From Myotis daubentonii (taxonomy: Eukaryota > Chordata > Mammalia > Chiroptera > Vespertilionidae): a stretch of DNA of 64,000 bases. How positions within the stretch are numbered: position 1 is the first letter of the stretch; every line of letters begins with the position of its first letter. The notes under the pieces are model-generated. The model was not told the origin of the DNA, made no database searches, and saw only the letters and a program-made list of their open reading frames with translations. Shown one piece after another: positions 21,066 to 31,690 of this stretch. Where the stretch lies: assembly GCF_963259705.1 (NCBI RefSeq), contig NC_081841.1, forward strand, positions 28,984,562 to 29,048,561, written 5' to 3'. The position numbers and the translations under genes are program-made.

Positions 21066-21962
21066 TGGCGGGAGCCGGTCCATCCTTGCTGTTTCAAAGG
21101 ACCTGGCATATATGGCATACTGTTCTTAAAATGTTTGCTCACCTTCTTGGCACTATGTGTTTTAACCAAGGTCTCCTCTCTGAGAAAAGTTGTTTCCCCA
21201 GGTAGGGATTTTCCCCTGAAGTTAGGGAGGGAATAAAACCCCTCAACTAAGTGCCAGGTGGGTAATTAATCACTTTAACTATGAACAATCATGCTTAAGC
21301 TACATAATCTTTACTCCCTGGAATGGAGATAAGAAACGCCCTAACCTTTGTAATAGAGATTGATAGGATTGAATCAACTGGTATAAATACAGATGTAACA
21401 AGACAGAAAGACACAGAACTTAGAAGACAGAACCAAGAGAGACAGAACCTAGGCACAGAACCTACACAGAACGTTCTCTAGAGACAGAAGAACTTCGCTG
21501 GAGAGAACATGGCAAAAGATCCTGGACAGAAACTGGCCTCAGAACCTAGAGACAGAACCTAGCGAGAGAACATGGCAAAAGATCCTGGACTGAACCTGAC
21601 TACAGAAATTGACAAGAGAACCTGACTAGAACCTGGTGACTGAACCTGGCTGGAGAACCTGGACAGAACCTGGCTGGAGAACCTAGCAAGGGAACATGGC
21701 TACAGAACCTGGCTGGAGAACCTGGAGAACCTAGCAAGAGAACATGGACACAGAACCTGGCTGGAGATCCTAACCAGAACTTCGCTGGAGATCCAGACCA
21801 GAACTTCGCTGGAGATCCAGACCAGAACTTGGCTGGAGATCCTGGCTAGAGATCCTGGCTAGGCTGCTGATCAACTGAACGCTGTCTCCGTGTCATTCCT
21901 TCTTCGCCGAGTCCGTCCACACCTTTGGGGACCCCTGGACCTGCTGGGGTTGGACCCCAGCA
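21066..21962 (+). mobile_element. Solo ERV LTR with 6-bp TSD, plus strand, nested in L1
   Basis: An 897-bp element starting TGGCGGGAGCC and ending GGTTGGACCCCAGCA. Perfect 6-bp repeats CTTAGG at 21060-21065 and 21963-21968 flank it, and the host L1 continues on the far side. TATAAATAC at 21382-21390 is a plausible TATA box. An AATAAA at 21232-21237 lies upstream of it and may not be the poly(A) signal. Same family as the minus-strand LTR at 8804-9568 but about 130 bp longer through extra internal repeats. No internal retroviral genes remain. Confidence 0.9.
21420..21870 (+). repeat. Degenerate short tandem repeats inside the LTR
   Basis: Many imperfect 20-25-bp units built on GAACCTGGCTGGAGA, GAGAACATGGC and GGAGATCCAGACCAGAAC. 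Unit number differs from the sister LTR at 8804-9568, which accounts for the length difference. Confidence 0.85.
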
Positions 21963-22169
21963 CTTAGGTATCTTAATTTTTTTCAAATAGTAGGGGGGGG
22001 GTGGTTAGAGAGCAACCAAAGGACTTGTATGCATGCATGTTAGCATAATCAATGGACACAGACACTGAGGCAGTAGGGGCTTGCCGGGGTCAAAATGGCT
22101 GGAGGAGGGGAGTGTCAATTGGGGAAAAAGGAGACATATGTAAAATTTAGACAATAAAAAAATGTTAAC

Positions 22170-24879
22170 TAAAGTTAGATGAAGAATAACATCTTATTGA
22201 AATATTTACATATAATGAGATACAGGAACATTTATCTGGGTAAAATAATGACTAAAACAAACCATCAGAAAGTATAGCCATTAAAAAGTTTTGATTTGGA
22301 CAAAAATTGATTTACTAATCAAATTTTCTCAAAAAATTTACACAGGAAATAACTTATTCCAATAAAAATTTTTGATAAAAGAAAAACAATGAACATAAGG
22401 AAATTACTCAACTATAATGTGTAACAAGTGACTCATGGAATTAATTTTGCTTAAATAACCTAAATATTTATTCTAAAAATAAAATGGTTTATAAATCTTT
22501 TTATAATGGTAAAATATGTTTATAAATAGAGAGTCAAAGTATCAAAATGTTAAAGTTAGAGCTCAAAATACTCACCCATCAAATGGTGGTGTAAAAACAG
22601 CAGGTTCACAATATTTTTTATTCTTCCAAAATTTATAGTAAGCTTGATAATGATACTATCTCTCCTGCTTACCAACTCACAGAATTTTTGTGGTGATAAA
22701 ATGGGATAATAATTATAGAAGTGTTTTGTTAAATTTAAAACATTATTTAATAATGGTACTTAAATTTTTGGTTGTTAAACATTCATAGATGAATGCATAA
22801 TTAGTAGAAACGAAAGTTATAGCATTTTTCTCAAAAAGCTAAGCACTCTCTGAGACCTCTTCACTCTGTCATTGACACCATGATTCTAACAGATCTTGAG
22901 TGTCTGAGGGGGGGAAAGCTCAGAATATCTTGGGACCCTTTCTCTCTCATAACCACAGAAATCCTATAGAATCAACAAGTCATCAGATTACAGATCTATA
23001 ATCAGATTGGTGTCATACCTCAATTGTTACTCAGTTATAGCTTTATCCTATTTTTATATGATAGATACATTTCCGGGAATTTTCCAAAATTGATATTTTT
23101 ATAAATAAAAATTTTATTCTACATGTAAAAAAAGTGATTTTAATGAGTCTATTTAGAAAATTTGGATCACATGAAAAATTCATTGTATATTTTTCTATAT
23201 GTTCTGTCATTAAAACATGACACACACGTATTATTTTATTTTTTTCAGAGAATAAGTTCTAAAGGGCATGCCGAATGTGGTTAATTGAAGATTTGTTTCT
23301 CTGGCAAATCTAGAGGTTCAATGACCCGTTGAATTAGTGTCACTGTGGTTTTCTACTTTTAGAATAAACCTAAAAGCTTTAAATAAATTACTGTGATTAA
23401 TTGAAAGTTTTAAGCAGGAGTAAGACAAAGGCAACGAAGAAGGAAGGAACAAAGAGTTATCCAGTACTTTATATTTGAGGCAGTGCAGATGACATAGAAG
23501 ATATAACTGTAAGGAGCAACTAAATTATAATGACCGTAACTTGGCTGTGTGATCAATTTGATTTTCAGTGGGGCTTGGAATACAACAATAAGTAAGAGAA
23601 CAAATGCAGTTACACAAGATATCTTTTGAAAATATTGAGTCAATTCATGGCATGGCAAAAAGACATGAATGTTTTTTAATGATTGTAATTATGAAAATGG
23701 TAATAATGTATGTTGTTAAAATTTATGTGATTATGATCAACTTAAATAACATGGTCATTGTTCAACCACAGGGTTAAGCACACATTAGTTTTCTGACATA
23801 ACTGTTGAAATTAAAACTGAGAGACCCAAGTTTGGGGTCTTTCTGTCTGACTAGTATAATGGAAACAGAATCAACATTCAAAAATATATCATAGCAAAAT
23901 TCTTTAAATATTTTAATAAAATCTCGAACTGGCAACAGGTAGAGTATACATCAAAAAATAAAAAGGTAAGTAGATTAGAAGGACAAGACACTTGCCATTA
24001 GATTATAAACGAAATTGTATGGATTCCTATGTTTCTCTAGGGGAAACAAAATAAAACAAAAACAGAAGAAGCAAACGAGAAAAGAATTAGAACAAAAGTT
24101 TTGTATGATTCATCCAAAGAGGCTGTGAACTAAGTGGTATGTGAGTGGTACAAGCAACATCTTGAGGCTTTAATGCCTAGATTAGGTATGGAAAGAAGTG
24201 AATTCATTATCAAATGACATTAGTATCTGAACTGAGAGATAACCTACATTATCATGTTGAGTCACAATGTTGTTCCCCAAGTATAACGTTCAAGTGAAGA
24301 GTGATAACCAGGTTTAACTCAGTCCCAGCAAAATACATACATTTTTCATAAAATGGTTGAAAGTTTTATAACCTAAGTATCTTTTAATGTACTTTATTGA
24401 TTTGCAGTCAATTCTTCTGTATATAATGGAAGTGACAAAATAGTCGTATTTTTCAGATCAGTCCAGATTCCATAAAAAATGTTCCCTTTTAAATAAAACA
24501 AATCTCTAAATGTATAATTAAATGTAGTTTACAGTTTGAATTATTTTTGTGTAGTTAAGTTCACAAATGAGAAGGAAAATTATCAGATATGTCTGATTTT
24601 AGATGTGAATTATATGGACGTTTCATCTATGGCCTAATATCATGATATTTTAGCATTATGTTTTTGTTAATTACTGTCATATACTGTACCTCTTAAAGTA
24701 TTAATTGGACATAATTTTCAGGGTCCCAAAAAACCATTTCCTGGTTTAAACAGGGATGTTTAAGGTCTAAGTCCACCTAAACTAGGTGGGTAAAATAAAC
24801 AAACAAACAAACACATTTGTTTTCTTTCAGCCTTGAGTGATACTTTCTCCCGCAAGCCCCCTCTTTCTATATTGCCTAT
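22170..24879. other. AT-rich unique stretch, 2.7 kb
   Basis: No interspersed repeat beyond short simple runs (for example an AAAC run near 24797) and no plausible exon. Several short open frames are AT-driven. Confidence 0.4.
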
Positions 24880-25222
24880 GCCATTCTGTGGCATCTCCAT
24901 AGGACTAGCAAAACCAAGTCCTGATGTCACTGTCTGTCTGCCCCTTTGTCATTGTTCTCATTGAAGCCCTTGTTATTCCTCAAGTGAACTATTTATTAAC
25001 TTCTGCTTTTCCCCTTACTCGTGCACCCATTCCCCAATCTATGTTCCATTCTGCTGCCAGAGGTATCAATCTGAAATTTAAATCTGACTAAATTACTCAC
25101 TCTTCAGAGTTTAGTCTTCAATGTCAGTCTCAGATAAAGGAACACCTCTCCAGTCACACTGGGTGACAATGTCTCTCTCCAGGACTCCACATCATCTTTG
25201 GTGTGCGTACCCTTACTATATT
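24880..25222 (+). mobile_element. L2 fragment
   Basis: CATTCTGCTGCCAGAGGTATC, AATCTGACTAAATTACTCAC and the pyrimidine-rich lead-in resemble the 3' part of L2 in sense orientation. Diverged, and interrupted at its end by a Ves SINE. Confidence 0.55.
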
Positions 25223-25238
25223 AATACATTCTCTTTTC

Positions 25239-25460
25239 TTTTTTAAAAAATATATTTTGATTGATTTCAGAGATGAAGGGAGAGGGAGAGAGAGATTGAA
25301 ACATCAATGATGAGAGAGAATCATTGATCATCTGCCTCCTGCACATCCCCCACTGAGGACTGAGCCCACAACCCGGGCATGTACCCCTGACCAGAATCGA
25401 ACCTGGGACACTTCAGACCACAGGCCGCCGCTCTATCCATTGAGCCAAACCAGCTTGGGC
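25239..25460 (-). mobile_element. Ves SINE with TSD
   Basis: Full-length antisense copy. GAATCGAACCTGGGAC is the complement of the B box, and GCTCTATCCATTGAGCCAAA the complement of the A-box region. AATACATTCTCTTTTC (25223-25238) and AATATATTCTCTTTTC (25461-25476) are 16-bp duplications with one mismatch. Confidence 0.93.
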
Positions 25461-25689
25461 AATATATTCTCTTTTCATATGATGCCATTGGTTAAGTAAC
25501 AGTGAATGCAATATTTCAATAAGTCCCTTGCAAAATCTCTTGAAAATGGTCACTGGCCCTTTAGTTTTTCTTAATTTTTCCAGAAAAATTCTTTAAGAGG
25601 TAGAGGAGAGGAGAGGACAGGAAAGGGGAAGGGAGGGATAGAAAGGGGAGAGGGAGAGTGAGCACTATCTAAAAAGCTCCTATAAGTCA

Positions 25690-25835
25690 GCCACCTTCTA
25701 TAGATGGTCTTGCTTAAGCCCTCACAGCAACTGTATGACATGGATATAATTTTTATTTTATAGATAAAAATAGTAGAGCTCAGAGAGCTTACATTGTCAA
25801 AAGCAATACCTGTTGCTAAAAAGTGAAGCCTGATG
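25690..25835 (-). mobile_element. MIR SINE fragment
   Basis: CTTAAGCCCTCACAGCAACTG, TTTTATTTTATAGATAAAAA and GAGCTCAGAGAGCTTACATTG follow the order of reverse-complemented MIR. Old and diverged. Confidence 0.55.
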
Positions 25836-26041
25836 TATATGTATGTCAAATTACCATAATGAAAACTTGGAAATCTTATAATTTTATTTGTGAATTATAC
25901 CTTAGTAAAGCCTCCCCTACATGTTTTTAAGTAGAGGTGGGAAAAACATTTGATTCCAAAAGACCAATAGCTTTGCTGTATTACATTCAACTTCTTTTAC
26001 CAGGATCACAATATCTCACTGCCCGGGAGCAGGTCAGGCTG

Positions 26042-26263
26042 CTGTGGTTCTCAACCTTCCCAATGCCGCGACCCTTTAACACAGTTCCTCATGTTGTGGT
26101 GACCCTCAATTTCATTGTTACAAATTGAACATAATTAAAGCATAGTGATTAATCACAAAAACAATATGTAATTATATATGTGTTTTCCGACGGTCTTAGG
26201 CGACCCCTGTGAAAGGGTTGCTCGACCCCAAAGGGGTCGCGACCGACAGGTTGAGAACTGCTG
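26042..26263. mobile_element. SPIN-type non-autonomous hAT transposon
   Basis: Terminal inverted repeats CTGTGGTTCTCAACCTTCC (left) and GGTTGAGAACTGCTG (right) enclose SPIN-specific sequence: AATGCCGCGACCCTTTAA, CAGTTCCTCATGTTGTGGTG, ATTAATCACAAAAACAATAT and CCAAAGGGGTCGCGACC. SPIN (Space Invaders) is a hAT family reported in Myotis, tenrec, bushbaby, opossum and others and attributed to horizontal transfer. About 222 bp, no transposase. I could not find a clean 8-bp duplication. Confidence 0.92.
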
Positions 26264-26433
26264 GGCTAGAGGATCCTCCGGTGATTCTGTCACAACACTG
26301 AATAGATTTTGATCTTTGAGGCTTGCTCTCCCATCATCTTACTCCCACAGATCGCAATGGGTCAATACTCTCTCACCTTCATATTTGGGCATTTTTGTCC
26401 AAAGGGATGATCAGTTCCCAGTGGAATCCCCCT

Positions 26434-26644
26434 CAGTGGTCAGCAAACTGCGGCTTGCGAGCCACATGCGGTTCTTTGGCCCCTTGAGTGTGGCTCTTCC
26501 ACAAAATACCACGTGCGGGCGGGCACGTACAGTGCGATTGAAACTTTGTGGCCCATGCGCAGAAGTCGGTATTTTGTGGGAGAGCCACACTCAAGGGGCC
26601 AAAGAGCCGCATGTGGCTCGCGAGCCGCAGTTAGCCGACCACTG
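26434..26644. mobile_element. hAT-type foldback element with about 77-bp inverted repeats
   Basis: The left arm, 26434-26510, starts CAGTGGTCAGCAAACTGCGG. The right arm, 26568-26644, reads in complement CAGTGGTCGGCTAACTGCGG. The arms agree over about 77 bp with roughly six mismatches around a 57-bp centre. The CAGTGGT start and size fit a bat non-autonomous hAT. No transposase. An exact 8-bp TSD is not evident. Confidence 0.85.
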
Positions 26645-28100
26645 AATCCTTCAGCCAGATTTTGCTTGGATCCATGTTCACTGTCCACCTCATCCTACCT
26701 AGATGGCTCCCAAATCATGAGTCAACTACATAGATGGGAAATGTCAGCCAACAGTATAAATTTCAGAGTCCAGGGGGGAAAAAAGGACAATGTCTTAGAA
26801 AACAATGTTTTAATAATATATATCTTTAAAACTTTATACAGAGCATCCGGCAAAAGAGTTTGGGGCCAGTAGTATCAACTTATAATGTTATAATATTAGG
26901 GAAACCTTTCGTTTTCTTTGAAAATAGACATTCATACTTTGGCATGAAGCTGGCCAGGTGGCAAAAATAAGGTTAGAAGGGCAGAGAAAAGGCGTTATGC
27001 CCCCTCCCTTGCAACATGTGCTTGAAAGAGAAGGAGAGTTCTCCAGAAGCAGGAGCTCTGTGATAGAAAACCACCAGCTTGGGAAAGAATAACGTGGGTG
27101 AGGATCATAGCTAGCAGGAAAACTGCTTGTCACCCAAAAAAATATGTCTATGCAAACAAAACCCCTGTGTTCTGGCCTATTGAGGAGAATTCCAAACAAA
27201 GGTCCATGATGAATTGGTTGTCACAATGGACAATGCTTTCCCTGATTTTGCCTTATTTTTCCCCTTCCCCCATTTCCTCCTTCTCTCTTGATTTTTAACA
27301 CTCTCCTTCAGTCCCCAGTGCCTACAAAATACAAAGTGTGTAGGAAATATTTTCGTTCAAACACTGACATATAATTTGAACAATTTTAAATTCTATGGAC
27401 ATTAGTCCTACCTTAAATGTGTATTAGAAATGAAAGAGCATCGAGTCTTCCAGAAACTCCCCGTGTTGCACACTGAATAATGTATTCAGCAGAATAACCA
27501 GCAAGAAAGAGTTCATTCGGTTAGATTTTGTGTAAGTCTGGGGTACATTTTATATTTTGCTTGTCTCTGGGTTATTTACTTTTCTACTATTGGACCTCAC
27601 TAAAAGCAGACAAATATTAATTTAAGGCTAATGGTAAAAGCAAAAGCAACATGGCAGATTCTACATTTTAGTCTACTTTACCACCAATTTTTGTGACTGG
27701 CAAGGACATAAGTTTTTGCTGTTCAAAAGAAAAATGTATTTATCACATCTGCCTACTTACACAGAGTGAGTAAGAATTTATAATGGGAGAGACAGGACAG
27801 TGGCTATTTCTTACATTTGTTGCCTCAGTACAAAGAAGTAGGCAAGCAACATCTTCTACCAGATACACTGACAAACTTACTGTCTGTATTCAATGCACAT
27901 ATACCTAATGTTACAAAATAATTACCAAGTTCAATATGGCTACAATTCCTGTTTTCACACAAATGACTTTCTAATATTTTTTTCTTCTTGCATAATGAGA
28001 TTCTTTTTCTTTGATAGGAATTAATAATCACAAAATTTGCATATATTTTGAATTATTTTTGAAGATAAGTATATATAGAAGGAAGGAACCTTTGAAAGTA
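26645..28100. other. Unique stretch
   Basis: No repeat, RNA gene or exon recognised in about 1.45 kb. Confidence 0.4.
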
Positions 28101-28155
28101 TCTAATCTAATAATAGACAAACATGGTAATTGACCATACCTCTGCTATGCTTCCC

Positions 28156-28203
28156 ATTGGCTAATCAGCAGGATATGCAAATTAACCCAACCAAGATGGC
28201 GGC
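28156..28203 (+). promoter_or_regulatory. CCAAT / octamer / YY1-like cluster in Helitron copy C
   Basis: ATTGG at 28156-28160, ATGCAAAT at 28175-28182, AAGATGGCGGC at 28193-28203, same order and near-identical spacing as in copy A. Confidence 0.5.
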
Positions 28204-28863
28204 CGGCAGCCACGTGGCTGAAGTGAGCAGGAGGCTTGCTTGCTCCAGTGATGGAGGAAGCCAAGGTTCCCCTCCTGCGGTGGCCCGGCTCTGAGCTCTG
28301 TAAGCAACAGCTCCGAAAGCAACAAAGTTTCAATTATAGAGGCTAAACAAGCCCCAGATACCTGCTTTCAGCAGGCCCTGGCCTTGGAGCTGGAGCAGCA
28401 ACAAAGTTTCAATTATAGAAGATCAATAAATCCCAGAATAAAAAAAAAAGAAAAAAAGGAGAGGCTGGGAGCTTCTGTCACCAGCTTTGCCAGCCTGAAA
28501 ACAGCCCTTAGCCCCTCATCCAGACTGGCCTGGCACCCCAGTGGGGACCCCCACCCTAAAGGGGGTGCAGGCAGCTTGAAAATACCCATCAGCCCCTCAT
28601 CCAGGCTGGCCAGGCACCCCAGTGGGGACCCCCACCCTGAAGGGGGTGTGACCAGCTGCAAACAGCCATCAGCCCCTCACCCAGGTTGGCCAGGCACCCA
28701 AGCGGGACCCCCACCCTGATCCGGGACACCCTTCAGGGAAAACCAGCCGCCCCCCCCCCACCCTGTGCACCAGGCCTCTATCCTATATAGTAAAAGGGTA
28801 ATATGCAAACTGACCCTAACAGCAGAAAGACTGGGAATGACTGGTCACTATGACACACACTGA

Positions 28864-28877
28864 CCTCCAGGGGGCAG
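28864..28877 (+). promoter_or_regulatory. CTCF-core-like motif in Helitron
   Basis: CCTCCAGGGGGCAG, one mismatch from the version at 4607. Confidence 0.45.
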
Positions 28878-28893
28878 ACGCTCAATGCAGGAG

Positions 28894-28907
28894 CTGCCCT
28901 CTGGTGG
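28894..28907 (-). promoter_or_regulatory. CTCF-core-like motif, inverted partner
   Basis: CTGCCCTCTGGTGG on the plus strand, complement CCACCAGAGGGCAG, faces 28864-28877 across 16 bp. Confidence 0.5.
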
Positions 28908-29246
28908 TCAGTGCGCTCCCACAGGGGGAGCTCTGCTCAGCCACAAGCCAGGCTGCCAGCTGCCAGTACAGCGGTGGTGGTGGGAGCCTCTCCTGCCTCC
29001 TCAGCAGCGCTAAGGATGTCTGACTGCAGTTTAGACCTGCTCCCTGCTGGCAAGTGGACATCCCCCGAGGGCAGCCAGGCTGCCAGAGGGATGCCTTATT
29101 GCCATCTTAGGCCCAATCCTCTGAGGAGCAAGCCTAAGCCAGCAGGTGGTCATTTCCTGAGGGGTCCCAGACTGTGAGAGGGCACAGGCTGGGCTGAGGG
29201 ACTGCCCCCCCTGAAGTGCAAAAATTTTTGTGCACCGAGCCTCTAG

Positions 29247-30532
29247 TATATTATAATAGTAAATGAATGGTTCAATATATAACATGTACATCTATCTAAT
29301 ATATATAGTTTTCTATTATATAGATATTGCTTCTGGGGAATATATATATATACATAACATGTGTACATATACATTATATATATACATACATTAGTAAAAT
29401 TTGTTTACATATCTTATATTGTTTCCTTTATTGACATTACATGGAGGTAAATAAGATGTTTCTTATAATGGTGAACTGTTGATGTTGGTATATTCGGCTT
29501 TTTCCTGTATTTAATTTTATTTCAGATGGAAGATGAGGGATGAAGGTAGAAGGTGGCTAATGATAAAATCAAATTTACACCATAAAGACAGGATTTGATA
29601 GTCCATGAATGTAGTATACATTCCTTTGTAGTGTGACTTGACATTAATGTTAAGATAAATACACACCAAATAAAAAATGGAATGATTTAAATATTTCAAG
29701 TCCAACTCAGCATTAAAATAATGGTTGCATTTAATAAGTAATTATTTTATGAACCACTCACATAGACTTTCTGTATCAGATTCTCTAGATAACTTTTCTT
29801 ATTAAGCAAATTGGTTTTAAACTCTTTTTCATAAAATTTATAATATAATAAAGCCATCAGAACAATGGTATAAATTGTTAGATAACTATGGATATATATA
29901 GATATTTCATTACAGGTAGAGGCGGTTTGTGGGGATTTTAAACACAGAGATATTAGAAGTCCAGGGCAGGATTTTTGTATTTAGAGGAGTGTTTGTTTTA
30001 TGTTTTTTTTTAAAGATGGGAATAAGAGGAAAGTACTCAATAGACTAGGACCTCTAATATGAAATTTACCAGCAGTGTAAATAGCTATTCCCAGAACAAC
30101 TTTAGATCTAGAATTTAATGTCATATCATAAGAGCTTCTCCTTTACTTTTGTAAGCATGTTATTATTTCCCCATATGTTGAACTTTCATATAGTCAGTTT
30201 CTTTTAAGAAGAATAATGCTATATTGTGTTATTTATATGTCAGAGGAAGAGGGATGCATTTAAGTGATATTATGGAATAGACATACAATCACTACTGTCA
30301 CATATTTTAGTGCTCTGTTAAAAGAATATCAGTTTTATTGTTTACAATATCGAATCTACAGGCTGTATTTCAAACTGAAATATTGTGTGGGACCAATTAT
30401 TATTCTAGTTATCTAAATTAGTTTTAAAAATATGTCATTACACATACAGGCATTTAAATATTTGACTAAATTTCTTGCTGAGCATCTAATAATCATTTTG
30501 AAAAACGAAAATTGCATTAATCGATGATTCTT
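29247..30532. other. AT-rich unique stretch
   Basis: TA-rich runs around 29290-29390. No gene or dated repeat recognised. Confidence 0.4.
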
Positions 30533-30602
30533 TGATGGGGAATCGAACCATGACCTCCTGGTTTATAGGTTGATGCTCAACAAATGAGCTACATCAGCCA
30601 GA
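30533..30602 (-). mobile_element. Ves SINE fragment (tRNA-like head)
   Basis: GAATCGAACCATGACCTCCTG and GATGCTCAACAAATGAGCTAC are the antisense head of a Ves SINE. The rest is missing. Confidence 0.75.
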
Positions 30603-31204
30603 CTATACATTTTTTTGATGCATTGGTGCATTTAGTATAGGGTTGGGGTTACTGTATCAACTCAGCTAATAACAGTTGCTACACCTATCAGGTTGTAAAA
30701 GCTGAATTTAGAACTAGGGTACCTGTATAAGATAACATGCAAGGGGGACATTTATGAACATTGATTGGATATTTGATAATATTAAGATATTATTATGTTT
30801 TACATGTGATAATGATGCTATTATGGTTAGTTATTTTAAAAAAGTTTTTTTCTTTAGAATTATATATTAAAATACTTATGAATGATATTATATGATGTAA
30901 AGATTCGCTTCAAAATAATGTGAGAGGATAATAAATAGATGGGGACAATTGATGTTTATTGGGACTGGATGAAAGTACGTGGGGATTGGTGATACTCTTC
31001 CACCTGCTTTTGAGTATGTTTCAAATTATGGATGGTGAAAATAAAAAGACTTTGGCTTTCTGTTGTGCATGGTACCATTCGCTAAATGAAGTAAGTGAAT
31101 AAACATAAATCATTAAAGTTTTTTCTTTTCTCTTTCTTCTCATCCTCTTCTTCTCCATCTTTTCTTTCTCTACTTTTTCTTTTTCTCTCTTCCATTTTTA
31201 TGTT
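30603..31204. other. AT-rich unique stretch with a CT-rich run
   Basis: 31120-31200 is pyrimidine-rich (TTTTCTTTTC-like). Nothing else recognised. Confidence 0.4.
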
Positions 31205-31690
31205 AGTACCAGGTGGGCAATATAATTCTATATTTGTGTATATTGTGAAATGATCATCACATTAAGTCTAGTTAACATCCATTGCCCCATAATTATAAAC
31301 TGTTTTTTTTCCTTGTGGTGAGACATTTCAGGATTTACTCGCTTTAGCATCTTTCAAATATAAGATATAGTAATATTTGCTGTAATCACATGGACGACAC
31401 TGCATCCCCAGGACTTGTTTAATTACAACTGGAAGTTAGTACACTTTGTCTATCTTCACCTATGTTGCTCACTCCCACTCCCTACTTCTGGCAAGCACCA
31501 ATCTGTCCTCGATATCTATAAATGTGCTTGTTATTTAAATTTCACATATGAGATCATTCTGTATTTATTTTGCTCTATCTGATGTATTTCACTTAGCATA
31601 ATGCCCTTAAGATTCATCCACATTGTTGCAAATAGCGTACTGGCTATTGTCAGTCATGCTTCAATGAACTCTCTCATTTTTGTTGTTGTT
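31205..31690 (-). mobile_element. Old L1 (L1M-like) 3' region
   Basis: Antisense blocks CACATTAAGTCTAGTTAACA, TTCCTTGTGGTGAGAC, TTTCACTTAGCATAATGCCC and TCATCCACATTGTTGCAAAT run from the 3' UTR into the ORF2 end of an old L1. No coding capacity. Confidence 0.7.

Larger units (their letters stand above)
19682..22160 (-). mobile_element. Rearranged L1: antisense ORF2 plus sense 3' UTR, interrupted by an LTR
   Basis: 19682-21065 and 21963-21985 read on the minus strand as ORF2 (about 1.4 kb). 21986-22160 is plus-strand L1 3' UTR (AGGACTTGTATGCATGCATG, GAGACATATGTAAAATTTAG) with an AATAAAAAAA tail. This antisense-then-sense order fits twin priming. The ORF2 part keeps long open frames, so the insertion is not very old. 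The LTR at 21066-21962 entered later. The junctions at 19600-19681 are more complex than one twin-priming event. Confidence 0.8.
28101..29246 (+). mobile_element. Composite HeliBat-type Helitron, copy C
   Basis: It starts TCTAATCTAATAATAGACAA and ends GTGCACCGAGCCTCTAG with CTAG at 29243-29246, between A and T. The left unit, 28101-28780, has the CCAAT/octamer/YY1-like cluster, an 80-bp GC-rich repeat pair and ends TGCACCAGGCCTCTA. The right unit begins TCCTATATAGTAAAAGGG and is of the 18965-19282 type with CTCF-like motifs, not the minisatellite type of copies A and B. The last 150 bp are shared with A and B. No Rep or helicase. Confidence 0.88.

Noticed and set aside
19321..22169. ATGTTAAC at 19321-19328 and 22162-22169 as a TSD for the whole L1 cluster
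   Set aside because: Only 8 bp, and about 80 bp of non-L1 sequence separates the left copy from the first L1 base. Coincidence is likely.
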